Origin: an uncultured Fibrobacter sp.
GTDB lineage: Bacteria > Fibrobacterota > Fibrobacteria > Fibrobacterales > Fibrobacteraceae
Assembly (NCBI RefSeq): GCF_947166265.1
Contig: NZ_CAMVDO010000014.1
Location: 1 to 64,000, forward strand
Direction: 5' to 3'
Length of the DNA: 64,000 nt
In this document: one piece after another, positions 7,295 to 14,401 of the stretch
Layout: each line of letters opens with the position of its first letter
Position numbering within the stretch: the stretch's first letter is position 1
Notes under the pieces: generated by a model
Databases searched by the model: none
What the model was told of the DNA's origin: nothing
What the model saw: only the letters and a program-made list of their open reading frames with translations
Made by a program: the position numbers and the translations under genes

Positions 7295-9256
7295 TTAAAT
7301 GATTGCGGGCTTGTACCCGAGCAGTTTCATGCTGTAAAGGGCCGTCCCTTTGCTGATGCTGCGTACACCCGTGGCGTAGCCGAAAATCTTTCGCAGCGGG
7401 ACGTCCGCCTTCAAAAAATGCGTCTTGCCGTCACCGCCGATTTCTTTCACCTTGCCGTCGCGCGACTGGATGTCTCCGGTCACGAGTCCCGCGAAGTTGA
7501 CGGGGCATTCGAGCGAAAGTTCCATGATGGGTTCGAAAAGCTGCACGTCGGCGGGTTTAATCAGCTTGACGACCGCGTCGGCGCATGCCTTCTTGATCAT
7601 GGGCGGCAGCGCCCCTTCGGTCCAGGTGAACTCGTGGACTTCAAAGCAGACGCCTACAAGGGGCCCCTTGCCGAGAACGCCGATTTCGGTCGATTCGAGG
7701 AGCGCCGAGCGCACGCCCGCCAAGATTTCACGCGGGGCGTTTTCGAGGAATTCTGCGGAGAGACGGATGTCGTGTGCGTCACCTTCGAGCGGTGTCGCCG
7801 AAAGCTTTATCGAAATTTTATGCGGGCCAATCTGGAACGTGTTTTCGACGGGGCCGACATTTCGGCAGAGGCGTTCCTGCCAACGCACCTCGGGTTTTCC
7901 TGCACGCACCTCGCAGCCGAACTCGCGCTTGAGGCGGGCAAGCAGCACGTCCAGCTGCACTTCGCCTACGGTATGCAGGTACCAGAATCCGCCGTCGTCC
8001 TTCTGAACGCGGAAAGAGGGGTCCATGCGGCTGAGCGTGCCTAGACTCTTTTCCACGTGATGGTAATCATCGGAGCCCAGGCACTCCACGCGCGTCTGCA
8101 GAAGCGGCTGGTACTTGTCGCGGATAGAGGAGTCTGGTTGCGTCTCCTCTCTCTCGTCTCTCGCCTCTCGTCTCTCGTCTAAATAAATCACCTGTCCAAG
8201 TTCCGTCTCGAACGGCGTTCGCATCGCGTAAATGTCGCCGGAGCGGATTTCGTCCACGGGCTGCAACAAGTTGGCTTTCAGACGAGAAAACTCAAACCCC
8301 GCGGGCCATTCCTTGCGTTCCATGTCCGTGTGGCTGCGGAAAAGCGAAATTTCGCCCACGCCCTTAAAGTGTCTAAGGCGAATCACCTGGCCAAGCTCGT
8401 TTTCGTTAAACTGGGGCGCGTCGGGTAAAAAGAAGGAAAGCGCCGTCAACAGGCTGCGGACTCCGAAGCCTTCCATCGCAGAGCCTGCATAGCAGAGGGC
8501 GTAGTCGTCATTCTTCGCTAGTTCCTTGAGCCCGCGCAAAAGCTGTTTCGGCGCGACCGCCTTTCCTTCGAGTGCAAGCTGCAAGATTTCGTCGTCGAAG
8601 TTGCTCGCGAATTCCACTGCCTCTGCATAATGCTTCTTGACTTTTTCGGTAGAATCGCTCACTTCGCCCGGTTGCGGCCAGCTGTCGTCGATAATTTCTT
8701 CGCCGGATTCCGAATGTACCAGGCGGCTTCTGCTCAGTATGTCGAGTACACCGCTAATCTTTCCGCCCTTGTATTCGGGGAGGGTCATGAGTACCGGGCG
8801 TACGCCCAGGACTTCTTCGATGTTGATCAGCGTTTCGTCTAGCGAATAGTCGGGGTTGTCCAGCTTATTCACGAAAAGAATCGTGCGGACGCCCGCTTCG
8901 CGGAGTTTACGGAAGGCGGCGACGGTCTGTGTCTCGACACCGCTCGCTGCACTCACCACGAGTACGGCGCCTTCGACCGCCGTGAGTGCCGTATCTACTT
9001 CGGCGCCAAAGTCCACGTGCCCCGGCGTGTCGATAAAGTTGAACCAGGTGTTCTTCCATTCGAAATGTGCAACGCCGCTCTCGATGGTGATGCCGCGGTC
9101 CTTTTCTTCGGGCAGGTAATCCATCGTGGCAAGGCCTTCTTCCACGCGGCCCGGCCGGCGAACTTCGCCCGCCGCAAAAAGGATTCGCTCGGAAAGGGTC
9201 GTCTTTCCGGCGTCTACGTGGGCAAGGATTGCGATGTTTCGAATCGGCTGAGTCAT
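7295..9256 (-). CDS. EF-G-like translational GTPase of the ribosomal-protection type
   Basis: 653 residues. GTPase motifs: G1 AHVDAGKTT, G2 RGITIES, G3 DTPGH, G4 NKLD, G5 GSAM. Domains II-V follow, with the C-terminal domain V containing GYATGVRS. The opening NIAILAHVDAGKTTLSERIL, the length and the missing EF-G G' insert place it with the TetM/RPP-like translation factors rather than canonical EF-G (about 690-700). The cellular role of such non-resistance homologues is uncertain. An in-frame insertion, DERREARDEREETQPDSS, lies at about residues 362-380 just before domain III and comes from the GAGAC-type repeat at 8146-8180. It follows the coiled-coil gene after 5 nt, so they are probably co-transcribed. 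Confidence 0.8.
   Translation of the reverse strand: MTQPIRNIAILAHVDAGKTTLSERILFAAGEVRRPGRVEEGLATMDYLPEEKDRGITIESGVAHFEWKNTWFNFIDTPGHVDFGAEVDTALTAVEGAVLVVSAASGVETQTVAAFRKLREAGVRTILFVNKLDNPDYSLDETLINIEEVLGVRPVLMTLPEYKGGKISGVLDILSRSRLVHSESGEEIIDDSWPQPGEVSDSTEKVKKHYAEAVEFASNFDDEILQLALEGKAVAPKQLLRGLKELAKNDDYALCYAGSAMEGFGVRSLLTALSFFLPDAPQFNENELGQVIRLRHFKGVGEISLFRSHTDMERKEWPAGFEFSRLKANLLQPVDEIRSGDIYAMRTPFETELGQVIYLDERREARDEREETQPDSSIRDKYQPLLQTRVECLGSDDYHHVEKSLGTLSRMDPSFRVQKDDGGFWYLHTVGEVQLDVLLARLKREFGCEVRAGKPEVRWQERLCRNVGPVENTFQIGPHKISIKLSATPLEGDAHDIRLSAEFLENAPREILAGVRSALLESTEIGVLGKGPLVGVCFEVHEFTWTEGALPPMIKKACADAVVKLIKPADVQLFEPIMELSLECPVNFAGLVTGDIQSRDGKVKEIGGDGKTHFLKADVPLRKIFGYATGVRSISKGTALYSMKLLGYKPAII
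8146..8180 (-). repeat. GAGAC/GAGA simple-repeat tract inside the EF-G-like gene
   Basis: CTCTCTCGTCTCTCGCCTCT and onward on the plus strand, the complement of the tract at 6550-6582. It encodes DERREARDEREE in a conserved GTPase. Confidence 0.75.
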
Positions 9257-9261
9257 GCGCC

Positions 9262-9609
9262 CTACTTTTTCAGTTGTTCTTCAAGGGCGGCAATTCGTTG
9301 CGACAGTTCAGCACAAAGCTTTTCGAGTGCATTCAGTCGGGCGTCGTGTTCACGGTCCTTTTCCGATTGGCGGCGCAGTTCCGAATCCTGCGTCTTGTTG
9401 ACGCTGTCTACGGAATTCAGGCGGAAATCGTGTTCCGCATCCTTGGCCACCTGGGCCTTCAACCTGAAATCCTGTTCGCGTTCCTTGCTGTACAGTGCGT
9501 CAATGCGAACATCGTGTTCGTCATCCTTTTCTTTTTGCATATCCAGGCGCGCATCATGTTCCTGGTCTTTACGCTGGAGCTCACGAATTTGTTCTTCTTC
9601 AAGATTCAT
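9262..9609 (-). CDS. Coiled-coil protein of six 14-residue repeats
   Basis: 115 residues, almost entirely helical. From residue about 17 the chain is six consecutive 14-residue units of the form (H/Q)D-x-RL-x8-KD-x-E: HDARLDMQKEKDDE, HDVRIDALYSKERE, QDFRLKAQVAKDAE, HDFRLNSVDSVNKT, QDSELRRQSEKDRE, HDARLNALEKLCAE. Fourteen residues are two heptads, so a regular left-handed coiled coil is expected. A plain leucine heptad tail ends the protein. There is no signal or membrane segment. A GAGG ribosome site sits 6 nt before the ATG. Function unknown; it is upstream of the EF-G-like gene in the same orientation. Confidence 0.7.
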   Translation of the reverse strand: MNLEEEQIRELQRKDQEHDARLDMQKEKDDEHDVRIDALYSKEREQDFRLKAQVAKDAEHDFRLNSVDSVNKTQDSELRRQSEKDREHDARLNALEKLCAELSQRIAALEEQLKK

Positions 9610-9663
9610 AATGACCTCGTGTAAAGGAATCCTATAAATTAATGTAGAAAAACCGCAACCGCC

Positions 9664-9933
9664 TTATGCGCCGAATTCGTTTTCGTCAAGGCTTAACTCG
9701 TTCTCGATCGCCGCCTGCTTGCGCTCCGCCGTTGCGTCGAGCGCCTCGGCATGTCCGCGCAGTGCTGCAAACGGGTGGAAAATCTTCGCGCGGTCTTCCA
9801 CGTTCATCCGCGGGTGCTTCATAAGGAAGTTCCAGTCGTTCCGCGGATACGGCAAGTCGATTATATCTGAGTAATTGTCTCTCGTCTCTCGTCTGTAGGC
9901 TCGGAGAGCCGTTCTTTCGTCTAAATTAGGCAC
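9664..9933 (-). CDS. YolD-like small partner of a Y-family polymerase
   Basis: 89 residues. The core PRMNVEDRAKIFHPFAALRGHAEAL matches the pattern of small YolD-like proteins that sit next to UvrX/UmuC-type polymerases in Firmicutes (PxMSMEDRAxQFxPFAALxGxxxxI). Their role is thought to be linked to the polymerase, perhaps regulatory. Its ATG overlaps the end of the polymerase gene by 8 nt, so they form one operon. Residues about 13-18 (YRRETRD) come from a GAGAC-type repeat tract, an insertion close to the N-terminus. Confidence 0.65.
   Translation of the reverse strand: MPNLDERTALRAYRRETRDNYSDIIDLPYPRNDWNFLMKHPRMNVEDRAKIFHPFAALRGHAEALDATAERKQAAIENELSLDENEFGA
9877..9894 (-). repeat. GAGAC/GAGA simple-repeat tract inside the YolD-like gene
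   Basis: GTCTCTCGTCTCTCGTCT on the plus strand: 18 bp, the shortest of the three coding copies of this motif. Confidence 0.65.
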
Positions 9934-11311
9934 GGTGTCCCCCGATTTGTCCGTTGCGTTCCACGGTTGTGGCGCCTTCTTGCAGGTCCATTCCCTTCAC
10001 GATGGCATTCTTGCCGAACCGTTTCTTAATCAAAAGTTCCGCCTTCAGGCGTTTCTTTTCGCGTTCCTGTTTCTGCACGTCGGTGAACAGGTCGTACTGT
10101 TCGTGGCTTGCATCCACGATGTCGGCGGCCACAAGATTCAATCGCCGCACCGTAAGCTTCGGGTTCACGATGCGGTCAAAAAGTTTCATCACGGCATCGG
10201 CCATCACCGTCTGCGAGCTGGTGTAGTAGCCGATGTTTGCCGTACCGTGGGCTGGTTTCGGGAGAATGCGCCCGTAAACATCCATCACGGTTTCGCCGTG
10301 GTAAATCCCCTTGTCCACGTTTTCGCGGTCGTAGCCGACTGTAAGCACCATGGCGTTTGTCACCAGGTCGTGCGCCACTAAGGTCATCGAAACGGTATCG
10401 ACCATCTCGCGCACCACAAGTCGCGCCTTGTCGAACGGATACGGGTCCTGTAGCACTTGGCCTTCGCCTGTGCTCCTGTTGCGCGGTTTTGCCTTCTTGA
10501 TGTCTGCAATCGTGCAGGGTTCGTAACCCCAGGCGTGGTCAATCAAAATTTCCGCATTGACGCCGAAAAGCTTGTACAGGCCTTCGGGATTTTTCACGCT
10601 CACGCGGGCGATGTCTCCCATCGTGTAGATTCCGCGCCCCGCATTCAGTCTGCAATTCTCCAGCCGCTCCGCAATGCCGCGTCCCACCTGCCAAAAACTC
10701 GTAATCGGCCGGTGCGCCCAGAGTTGCCGCCGGTAACTCATCTCGTCGAGTTCTGCGATTCGGACGCCGTCGCTGTCGGCTTCGACGTGCTTTGCCATCA
10801 CGTCCATCGCGATCTTGCAGAGGTACAGGTTGGTGCCGATTCCGCCTGTCGCCGTAATTCCCGTGGTCGTGAACACATCCTGGATAATCGTCTTTACCAG
10901 TTCGCGGGCCGATTTCTTGTAAAGCTTGAGGTATTGCGTCAGGTCCAGAAAGCATTCGTCAATGGAATACGCGTGGATATCCTCGGCGCTTACGTATTTC
11001 AAGTAGACATTGTAAACCTTGGTGGAGTATTCCACGTATTTTGCCATCTGCGGCTTTGCAATCGTGAATTCGATCTTTTCGCCGGTTTTCCGCTGCACCT
11101 CGCGCACCTTCTGGTTCACCTCGAAAAGTCGCGCTCGCCCGGGAATCCCGTATGCCTTTAACGCAGGCGTCACCGCGAGGCAAATCGTCTTTTCGGTGCG
11201 GCTTTCGTCTGCGACCACGAGCTTCGCCTTTAACGGGTCAAGCCCCCGGAGGATACATTCCACCGAGGCGAAAAACGACTTGAGGTCTATGGCGGCGTAA
11301 GTGCGGGGCAT
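9926..11311 (-). CDS. Y-family (UmuC/DinB-like) DNA polymerase
   Basis: 461 residues. The first catalytic carboxylate is in YAAIDLKSFFASVEC and the second pair in SIDECFLDL, both standard for error-prone translesion polymerases. A helix-hairpin-helix-like stretch (ITSFWQVGRGIAERL) and a little-finger domain with RRLNLVAADI follow. Length and the YolD-like partner place it with the UmuC/UvrX group associated with DNA damage tolerance. No LexA-type box is evident upstream. The promoter-like TATATTTA lies 5 nt before the ATG, so the mRNA may be leaderless. Confidence 0.85.
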   Translation of the reverse strand: MPRTYAAIDLKSFFASVECILRGLDPLKAKLVVADESRTEKTICLAVTPALKAYGIPGRARLFEVNQKVREVQRKTGEKIEFTIAKPQMAKYVEYSTKVYNVYLKYVSAEDIHAYSIDECFLDLTQYLKLYKKSARELVKTIIQDVFTTTGITATGGIGTNLYLCKIAMDVMAKHVEADSDGVRIAELDEMSYRRQLWAHRPITSFWQVGRGIAERLENCRLNAGRGIYTMGDIARVSVKNPEGLYKLFGVNAEILIDHAWGYEPCTIADIKKAKPRNRSTGEGQVLQDPYPFDKARLVVREMVDTVSMTLVAHDLVTNAMVLTVGYDRENVDKGIYHGETVMDVYGRILPKPAHGTANIGYYTSSQTVMADAVMKLFDRIVNPKLTVRRLNLVAADIVDASHEQYDLFTDVQKQEREKKRLKAELLIKKRFGKNAIVKGMDLQEGATTVERNGQIGGHRA

Positions 11312-11316
11312 TGTAT

Positions 11317-11324
11317 TAAATATA
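11317..11324 (-). promoter_or_regulatory. -7-like element 5 nt before the polymerase ATG
   Basis: On the minus strand TATATTTA, then ATACA, then ATG at 11311. This fits the same leaderless arrangement seen elsewhere in the window. Confidence 0.5.
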
Positions 11325-11419
11325 GGAAGGTCTTAAACCAAAAAATACACATTTGTGCAGGCAATGTTGAAAAAATTGCAACGGAAATAGTAAGAATTTT
11401 AAAATATGTAAACATTTCC

Positions 11420-11427
11420 TATCTTTT
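11420..11427 (+). promoter_or_regulatory. -7-like element of the TIGR02147 gene
   Basis: TATCTTTT within CCTATCTTTTTTTGGG, 12 nt before ATG 11440. This leaves a leader of only a few bases and no purine-rich ribosome site. Confidence 0.4.
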
Positions 11428-11439
11428 TTTGGGTAAATT

Positions 11440-12303
11440 ATGGGTATGCCCGAAGTATTAGACTATTTGGAATACCGCGAGTTCTTGAGAGACTGGTTTG
11501 TCGAAACCAAGAAAGGCTGCCCTTTCACCTCGTACCGCTACCTTGGCCAGAAAACCGGCGTGGACCCGGCCTGGCTTGTACGTGTGTTCCAGAAAGAGGG
11601 GCATTTGAACGAGGGCACGCTCCCCGCGTTCATCCGGTTGTGCGGCCTGGACGATCGCCGCGCCGAATATTTCAAGACTTTATACCGTTTCAACAAGACG
11701 AAGGCGAAGCAGACTCTCTCTGAGCTGTATTACAGGCTGATGGAACTCCGTTCCATGGAAACCCGTATCCTTTCGACTCCCGAGCTTTCGTATTTTGGCA
11801 GCTGGGCCTGTGCGGCCCTTCGCGCCCTTATCGGCATTTCCAAGGACACAAGCGACGTTGGCAAGCTTGCCAAGGGGCTGAATCCGCCCATTTCGCAGGA
11901 CGAGGCGCGTTCCGCCCTCGGCATCCTGAAACAGCTCGGGCTCGTGGTCCCCGACAATAAGGGCGGCTGGAACATTACCGACCAGATCATCAGTACCGGC
12001 GGCGAAGTCAAGAGCCAGGCCGTGCGCGATTTCCACAGGCATACGCTTGAACTTGCCCAGGAATCGATCGATCGCCATAAACCCGAAGAACGCGATATTT
12101 CGTCGGTCGTGTTTACCGCCGAAGAAGCGGACCTGCCCGAAATCCGCCACCGTATCGAGGAATTCCGTCGTGGCCTTTTGCAGTTCGCCCGCCAGAGCGA
12201 ACGTGCCGACCGTGTATACGCATTGAACATAGCGATGTTCCCCCTGTCCGACAAGGTGGACGACCCTGACACGGGCTCTACCCCGCAAAACAAGGGGGTA
12301 TAA
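11440..12303 (+). CDS. TIGR02147 (DUF4423-like) family putative regulator
   Basis: 287 residues, cytosolic. The N-terminus MPEVLDYLEYREFLRDWFVETKK, the SYRYLGQKTGVDPAWLVRVFQ helix-turn-helix-like region and the C-terminal LPEIRHRIEEFRRGLLQFA with a final VYALNIAMFPLS are characteristic of TIGR02147, a paralogous family first noted in Fibrobacter succinogenes. Members are thought to act as DNA-binding regulators of adjacent surface lipoproteins; the molecular role is unproven. The lipoprotein gene follows in the same orientation, consistent with that pairing. A second in-frame ATG occurs at 11446. Confidence 0.8.
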   Translation: MGMPEVLDYLEYREFLRDWFVETKKGCPFTSYRYLGQKTGVDPAWLVRVFQKEGHLNEGTLPAFIRLCGLDDRRAEYFKTLYRFNKTKAKQTLSELYYRLMELRSMETRILSTPELSYFGSWACAALRALIGISKDTSDVGKLAKGLNPPISQDEARSALGILKQLGLVVPDNKGGWNITDQIISTGGEVKSQAVRDFHRHTLELAQESIDRHKPEERDISSVVFTAEEADLPEIRHRIEEFRRGLLQFARQSERADRVYALNIAMFPLSDKVDDPDTGSTPQNKGV

Positions 12304-12326
12304 TGCGCAGTACACCTTTATTTTTG

Positions 12327-12334
12327 TATCTTTC
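12327..12334 (+). promoter_or_regulatory. -7-like element of the lipoprotein gene
   Basis: TATCTTTC, 34 nt before ATG 12369, inside the short gap after the TIGR02147 gene. It would give the lipoprotein its own transcript. Confidence 0.4.
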
Positions 12335-12368
12335 GGATGTGTTCCGCAAAAACTTGAACATTTCCCGT

Positions 12369-13565
12369 ATGGTAAAAACGGCGTCTTCTGCTGCGCTGAC
12401 CCTTTCTTTGGGATGGGGTCTTTTGGCGTGCGGCGAAACCAAGACGGCGGGAGGTGGCTCCAGCGGTTCCGAGGCCGGTAATGCCATTACGGCACAGATC
12501 ATGACGGCGGATAAAAAGCCTGCTGCCCAGGCAAGGGTGCGCCTCATGGATAGCGAAAGCCTAGACGGTGCCGACGCCTACGAAGCCGAAACCGACAAGA
12601 AGGGCTACGTGACAATCGAAGGCGTTGCCGACGGCGACTATACGTTCGAAGCTAAGCTCGATGGCGAAGCCTTGCAGCTGCAGGTCAAGGTAGAAGGCGA
12701 CAGCGTCGTCGACCTTGGACAGGACCAGCTTAAAAAGATGGCTAAGGTCTCGGGCAACGTAGGTGACGAGTCTGCGAACGGAACGGTCAAGGTTCGCGGC
12801 ATGGAACATTCCGCGAAGGTCGAAAACGGCTCTTTCTCCCTGGATTCGCTTCCCGAAGGGGCGCTGAGCCTTGTGTTCATTCCCGATGCGGGGCATGACA
12901 CCAGCAGCACCTACCTCAAGGTGGTTGCCGGGAAAAAGTCGACTTCCAGTACGTTCGCCGAAGAATCCCGTGCGCTTTTGCTGGACGATTTCCAGGATTC
13001 CAACTACCAGAACCGCTTTATGCCCGCGCGTACATACGATGGCGGCTGGTGGTATTTTGATTATTCCTCCAAGAACGTGACCCCGAGTTTTATTGTTGGC
13101 AAGGAACACCGCTTTACGCTTGAAGACTTGGACGGCAACATCGTGGCTCATGTGGAAGCCGAATTCGGGGACGCTGTCGAGGATTCCACGGGAGTGCATT
13201 ATCCCTGGGCTACCGTCGGTATCGAACTGGGCAAGAGCGACAAGGCTCTCTGCAACGACATTTCCTCGGTCGACTCGATTGCATTCCGTATCAGGGGCAA
13301 GGGCGCCATTGTCTTTGCCGTTATCGAAGCGAAACCTCAGCTAGAAAAGCAGAAAATAATTGCTCAGTACGAACACGCGATGTCTGCGGACTGGGAACGC
13401 GTGAGTGTGCCGCTTGCCGATATTATTGCCCCGAACGCTTCGTACAAGTGCGTGAACCAGCTGAACTGGAATTTCAAGGCGACCGTTCTTGACCCGACCG
13501 TTGAATTCTGGCTCGACGATATCGAACTTATCGGTGGCGACCGCCTCTCTATCTGGGAAAAGTAA
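12369..13565 (+). CDS. Surface lipoprotein with CNA-B-like and jelly-roll domains
   Basis: 398 residues from ATG 12369. The signal peptide ends in a lipobox (GLLAC) followed by a Gly/Ser linker. Residues about 35-110 form a carboxypeptidase-regulatory/CNA-B-like beta domain (NAITAQIMTADKKPAAQARV ... GYVTIEGVADGDYTFEA). A C-terminal domain (LLLDDFQDSNYQNRF ... VEFWLDDIELIGG) has the outline of a CBM11/CIA30-type jelly roll that often binds glycans. An upstream in-frame ATG at 12303 would add 22 residues before the signal peptide and is less likely. Its position after the TIGR02147 gene suggests that regulator controls it. Confidence 0.7.
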   Translation: MVKTASSAALTLSLGWGLLACGETKTAGGGSSGSEAGNAITAQIMTADKKPAAQARVRLMDSESLDGADAYEAETDKKGYVTIEGVADGDYTFEAKLDGEALQLQVKVEGDSVVDLGQDQLKKMAKVSGNVGDESANGTVKVRGMEHSAKVENGSFSLDSLPEGALSLVFIPDAGHDTSSTYLKVVAGKKSTSSTFAEESRALLLDDFQDSNYQNRFMPARTYDGGWWYFDYSSKNVTPSFIVGKEHRFTLEDLDGNIVAHVEAEFGDAVEDSTGVHYPWATVGIELGKSDKALCNDISSVDSIAFRIRGKGAIVFAVIEAKPQLEKQKIIAQYEHAMSADWERVSVPLADIIAPNASYKCVNQLNWNFKATVLDPTVEFWLDDIELIGGDRLSIWEK

Positions 13566-13573
13566 TTTCCTTC

Positions 13574-13605
13574 GTCGTTGCGAGGAACGAAGTGACGAAG
13601 CAATC
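13574..13605 (+). repeat. Dispersed GTTGCGAGGAACGAAGTGACGAAGCAATC-type element
   Basis: Second copy of the near-palindrome also found at 6836-6868. Here it lies between genes and appears to supply both a GAGGA ribosome site (13582-13586) and the GTG start (13592) of the methyltransferase gene. Confidence 0.75.
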
Positions 13606-14401
13606 TAATGGAAACATAGTCCATTCGGTTACAAGCAACCAGGTTGACATCTACAGGTATTTGGAAGTCGTGGTGCGCAAGTACGCCTCCACGACTTTCT
13701 TGCGCCCGGTGGCGGACCATACCCGCGAATCGTTTGAAAAGGCTTGCGAATTTGTACGTAACTATGCCGCTAGGGATTGCGAAGCGCCTGTCCCTCTTTC
13801 GCTGGTTCTGGATTCTGGGTGCGGTACGGGGGAGAGTACCATCCATCTGGCAAAGCGTTTCCCGGGAATTCCGGTGATCGGAATCGACAAGTCGTCGGTG
13901 CGCCTCTCGAAGGCGGGAAATGAGCGCCAGCTAGAAAATGCGATGGAAGATGCCGCAGGTGAATCCGCTGAGCTAGACCAGATGCAGGTTCCGCCGAACG
14001 CCTTCTGGGTTCGCGCGGAACTGCTCGATTTCTGGCGCCTCGCACTCGAAAAGGTCGTGGCGGGGGAGTGGAAAATTCTGCATCATGCGCTCTACTATCC
14101 GAATCCGTGGCCCAAGGAAAGCGAGGCGACAAGGCGATTCCACTTGCATCCGATTTTCCCGACGCTCTTGCGTCTGGGGGCCGCAACGGAGTTGCGGACC
14201 AACTGGGAAATCTACGCCCGCGAATTCGCGGAAGCCGCCCGCGTAGCGGGCGGGGCGCTTTCACTTTGTTTGTCCGTAGAATGTGACGAATTCACCCCCG
14301 ACGTTCCAGAAACCGCCTTCGAACGCAAGTACAAAAATGCGGGCCAGTCGCTTTTTCGCGTCCTAGTCCGCCATAATTCTGAAATCCGAAATCCGAATTA
14401 A
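13592..14401 (+). CDS. TrmB-like tRNA (guanine-N7) methyltransferase
   Basis: 269 residues. The SAM-binding motif I is LVLDSGCGTGESTIHLAKRFP, followed by VIGIDKS. The TrmB hallmark NPWPKESEATRRF (usually DPWPKxRHxKRR), then ELRTNWEIYA and TAFERKYKNAG are present in order. The expected reaction is N7 methylation of G46 in tRNA. Compared with typical TrmB (about 210-240) it has an insertion around residues 110-135 (NERQLENAMEDAAGESAELD). The HxKRR-type basic cluster is weaker than usual, so a paralogous substrate is possible. The GTG start with GAGGA 5 nt upstream lies inside a dispersed repeat. It abuts the convergent lipoprotein gene with no gap. Confidence 0.65.
   Translation: MTKQSNGNIVHSVTSNQVDIYRYLEVVVRKYASTTFLRPVADHTRESFEKACEFVRNYAARDCEAPVPLSLVLDSGCGTGESTIHLAKRFPGIPVIGIDKSSVRLSKAGNERQLENAMEDAAGESAELDQMQVPPNAFWVRAELLDFWRLALEKVVAGEWKILHHALYYPNPWPKESEATRRFHLHPIFPTLLRLGAATELRTNWEIYAREFAEAARVAGGALSLCLSVECDEFTPDVPETAFERKYKNAGQSLFRVLVRHNSEIRNPN

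Noticed and set aside
7295-9256. Acquired tetracycline-resistance gene
   Set aside because: The GTPase is of the same broad type, but its base composition and repeat insertion match the chromosome and there is no mobile context.
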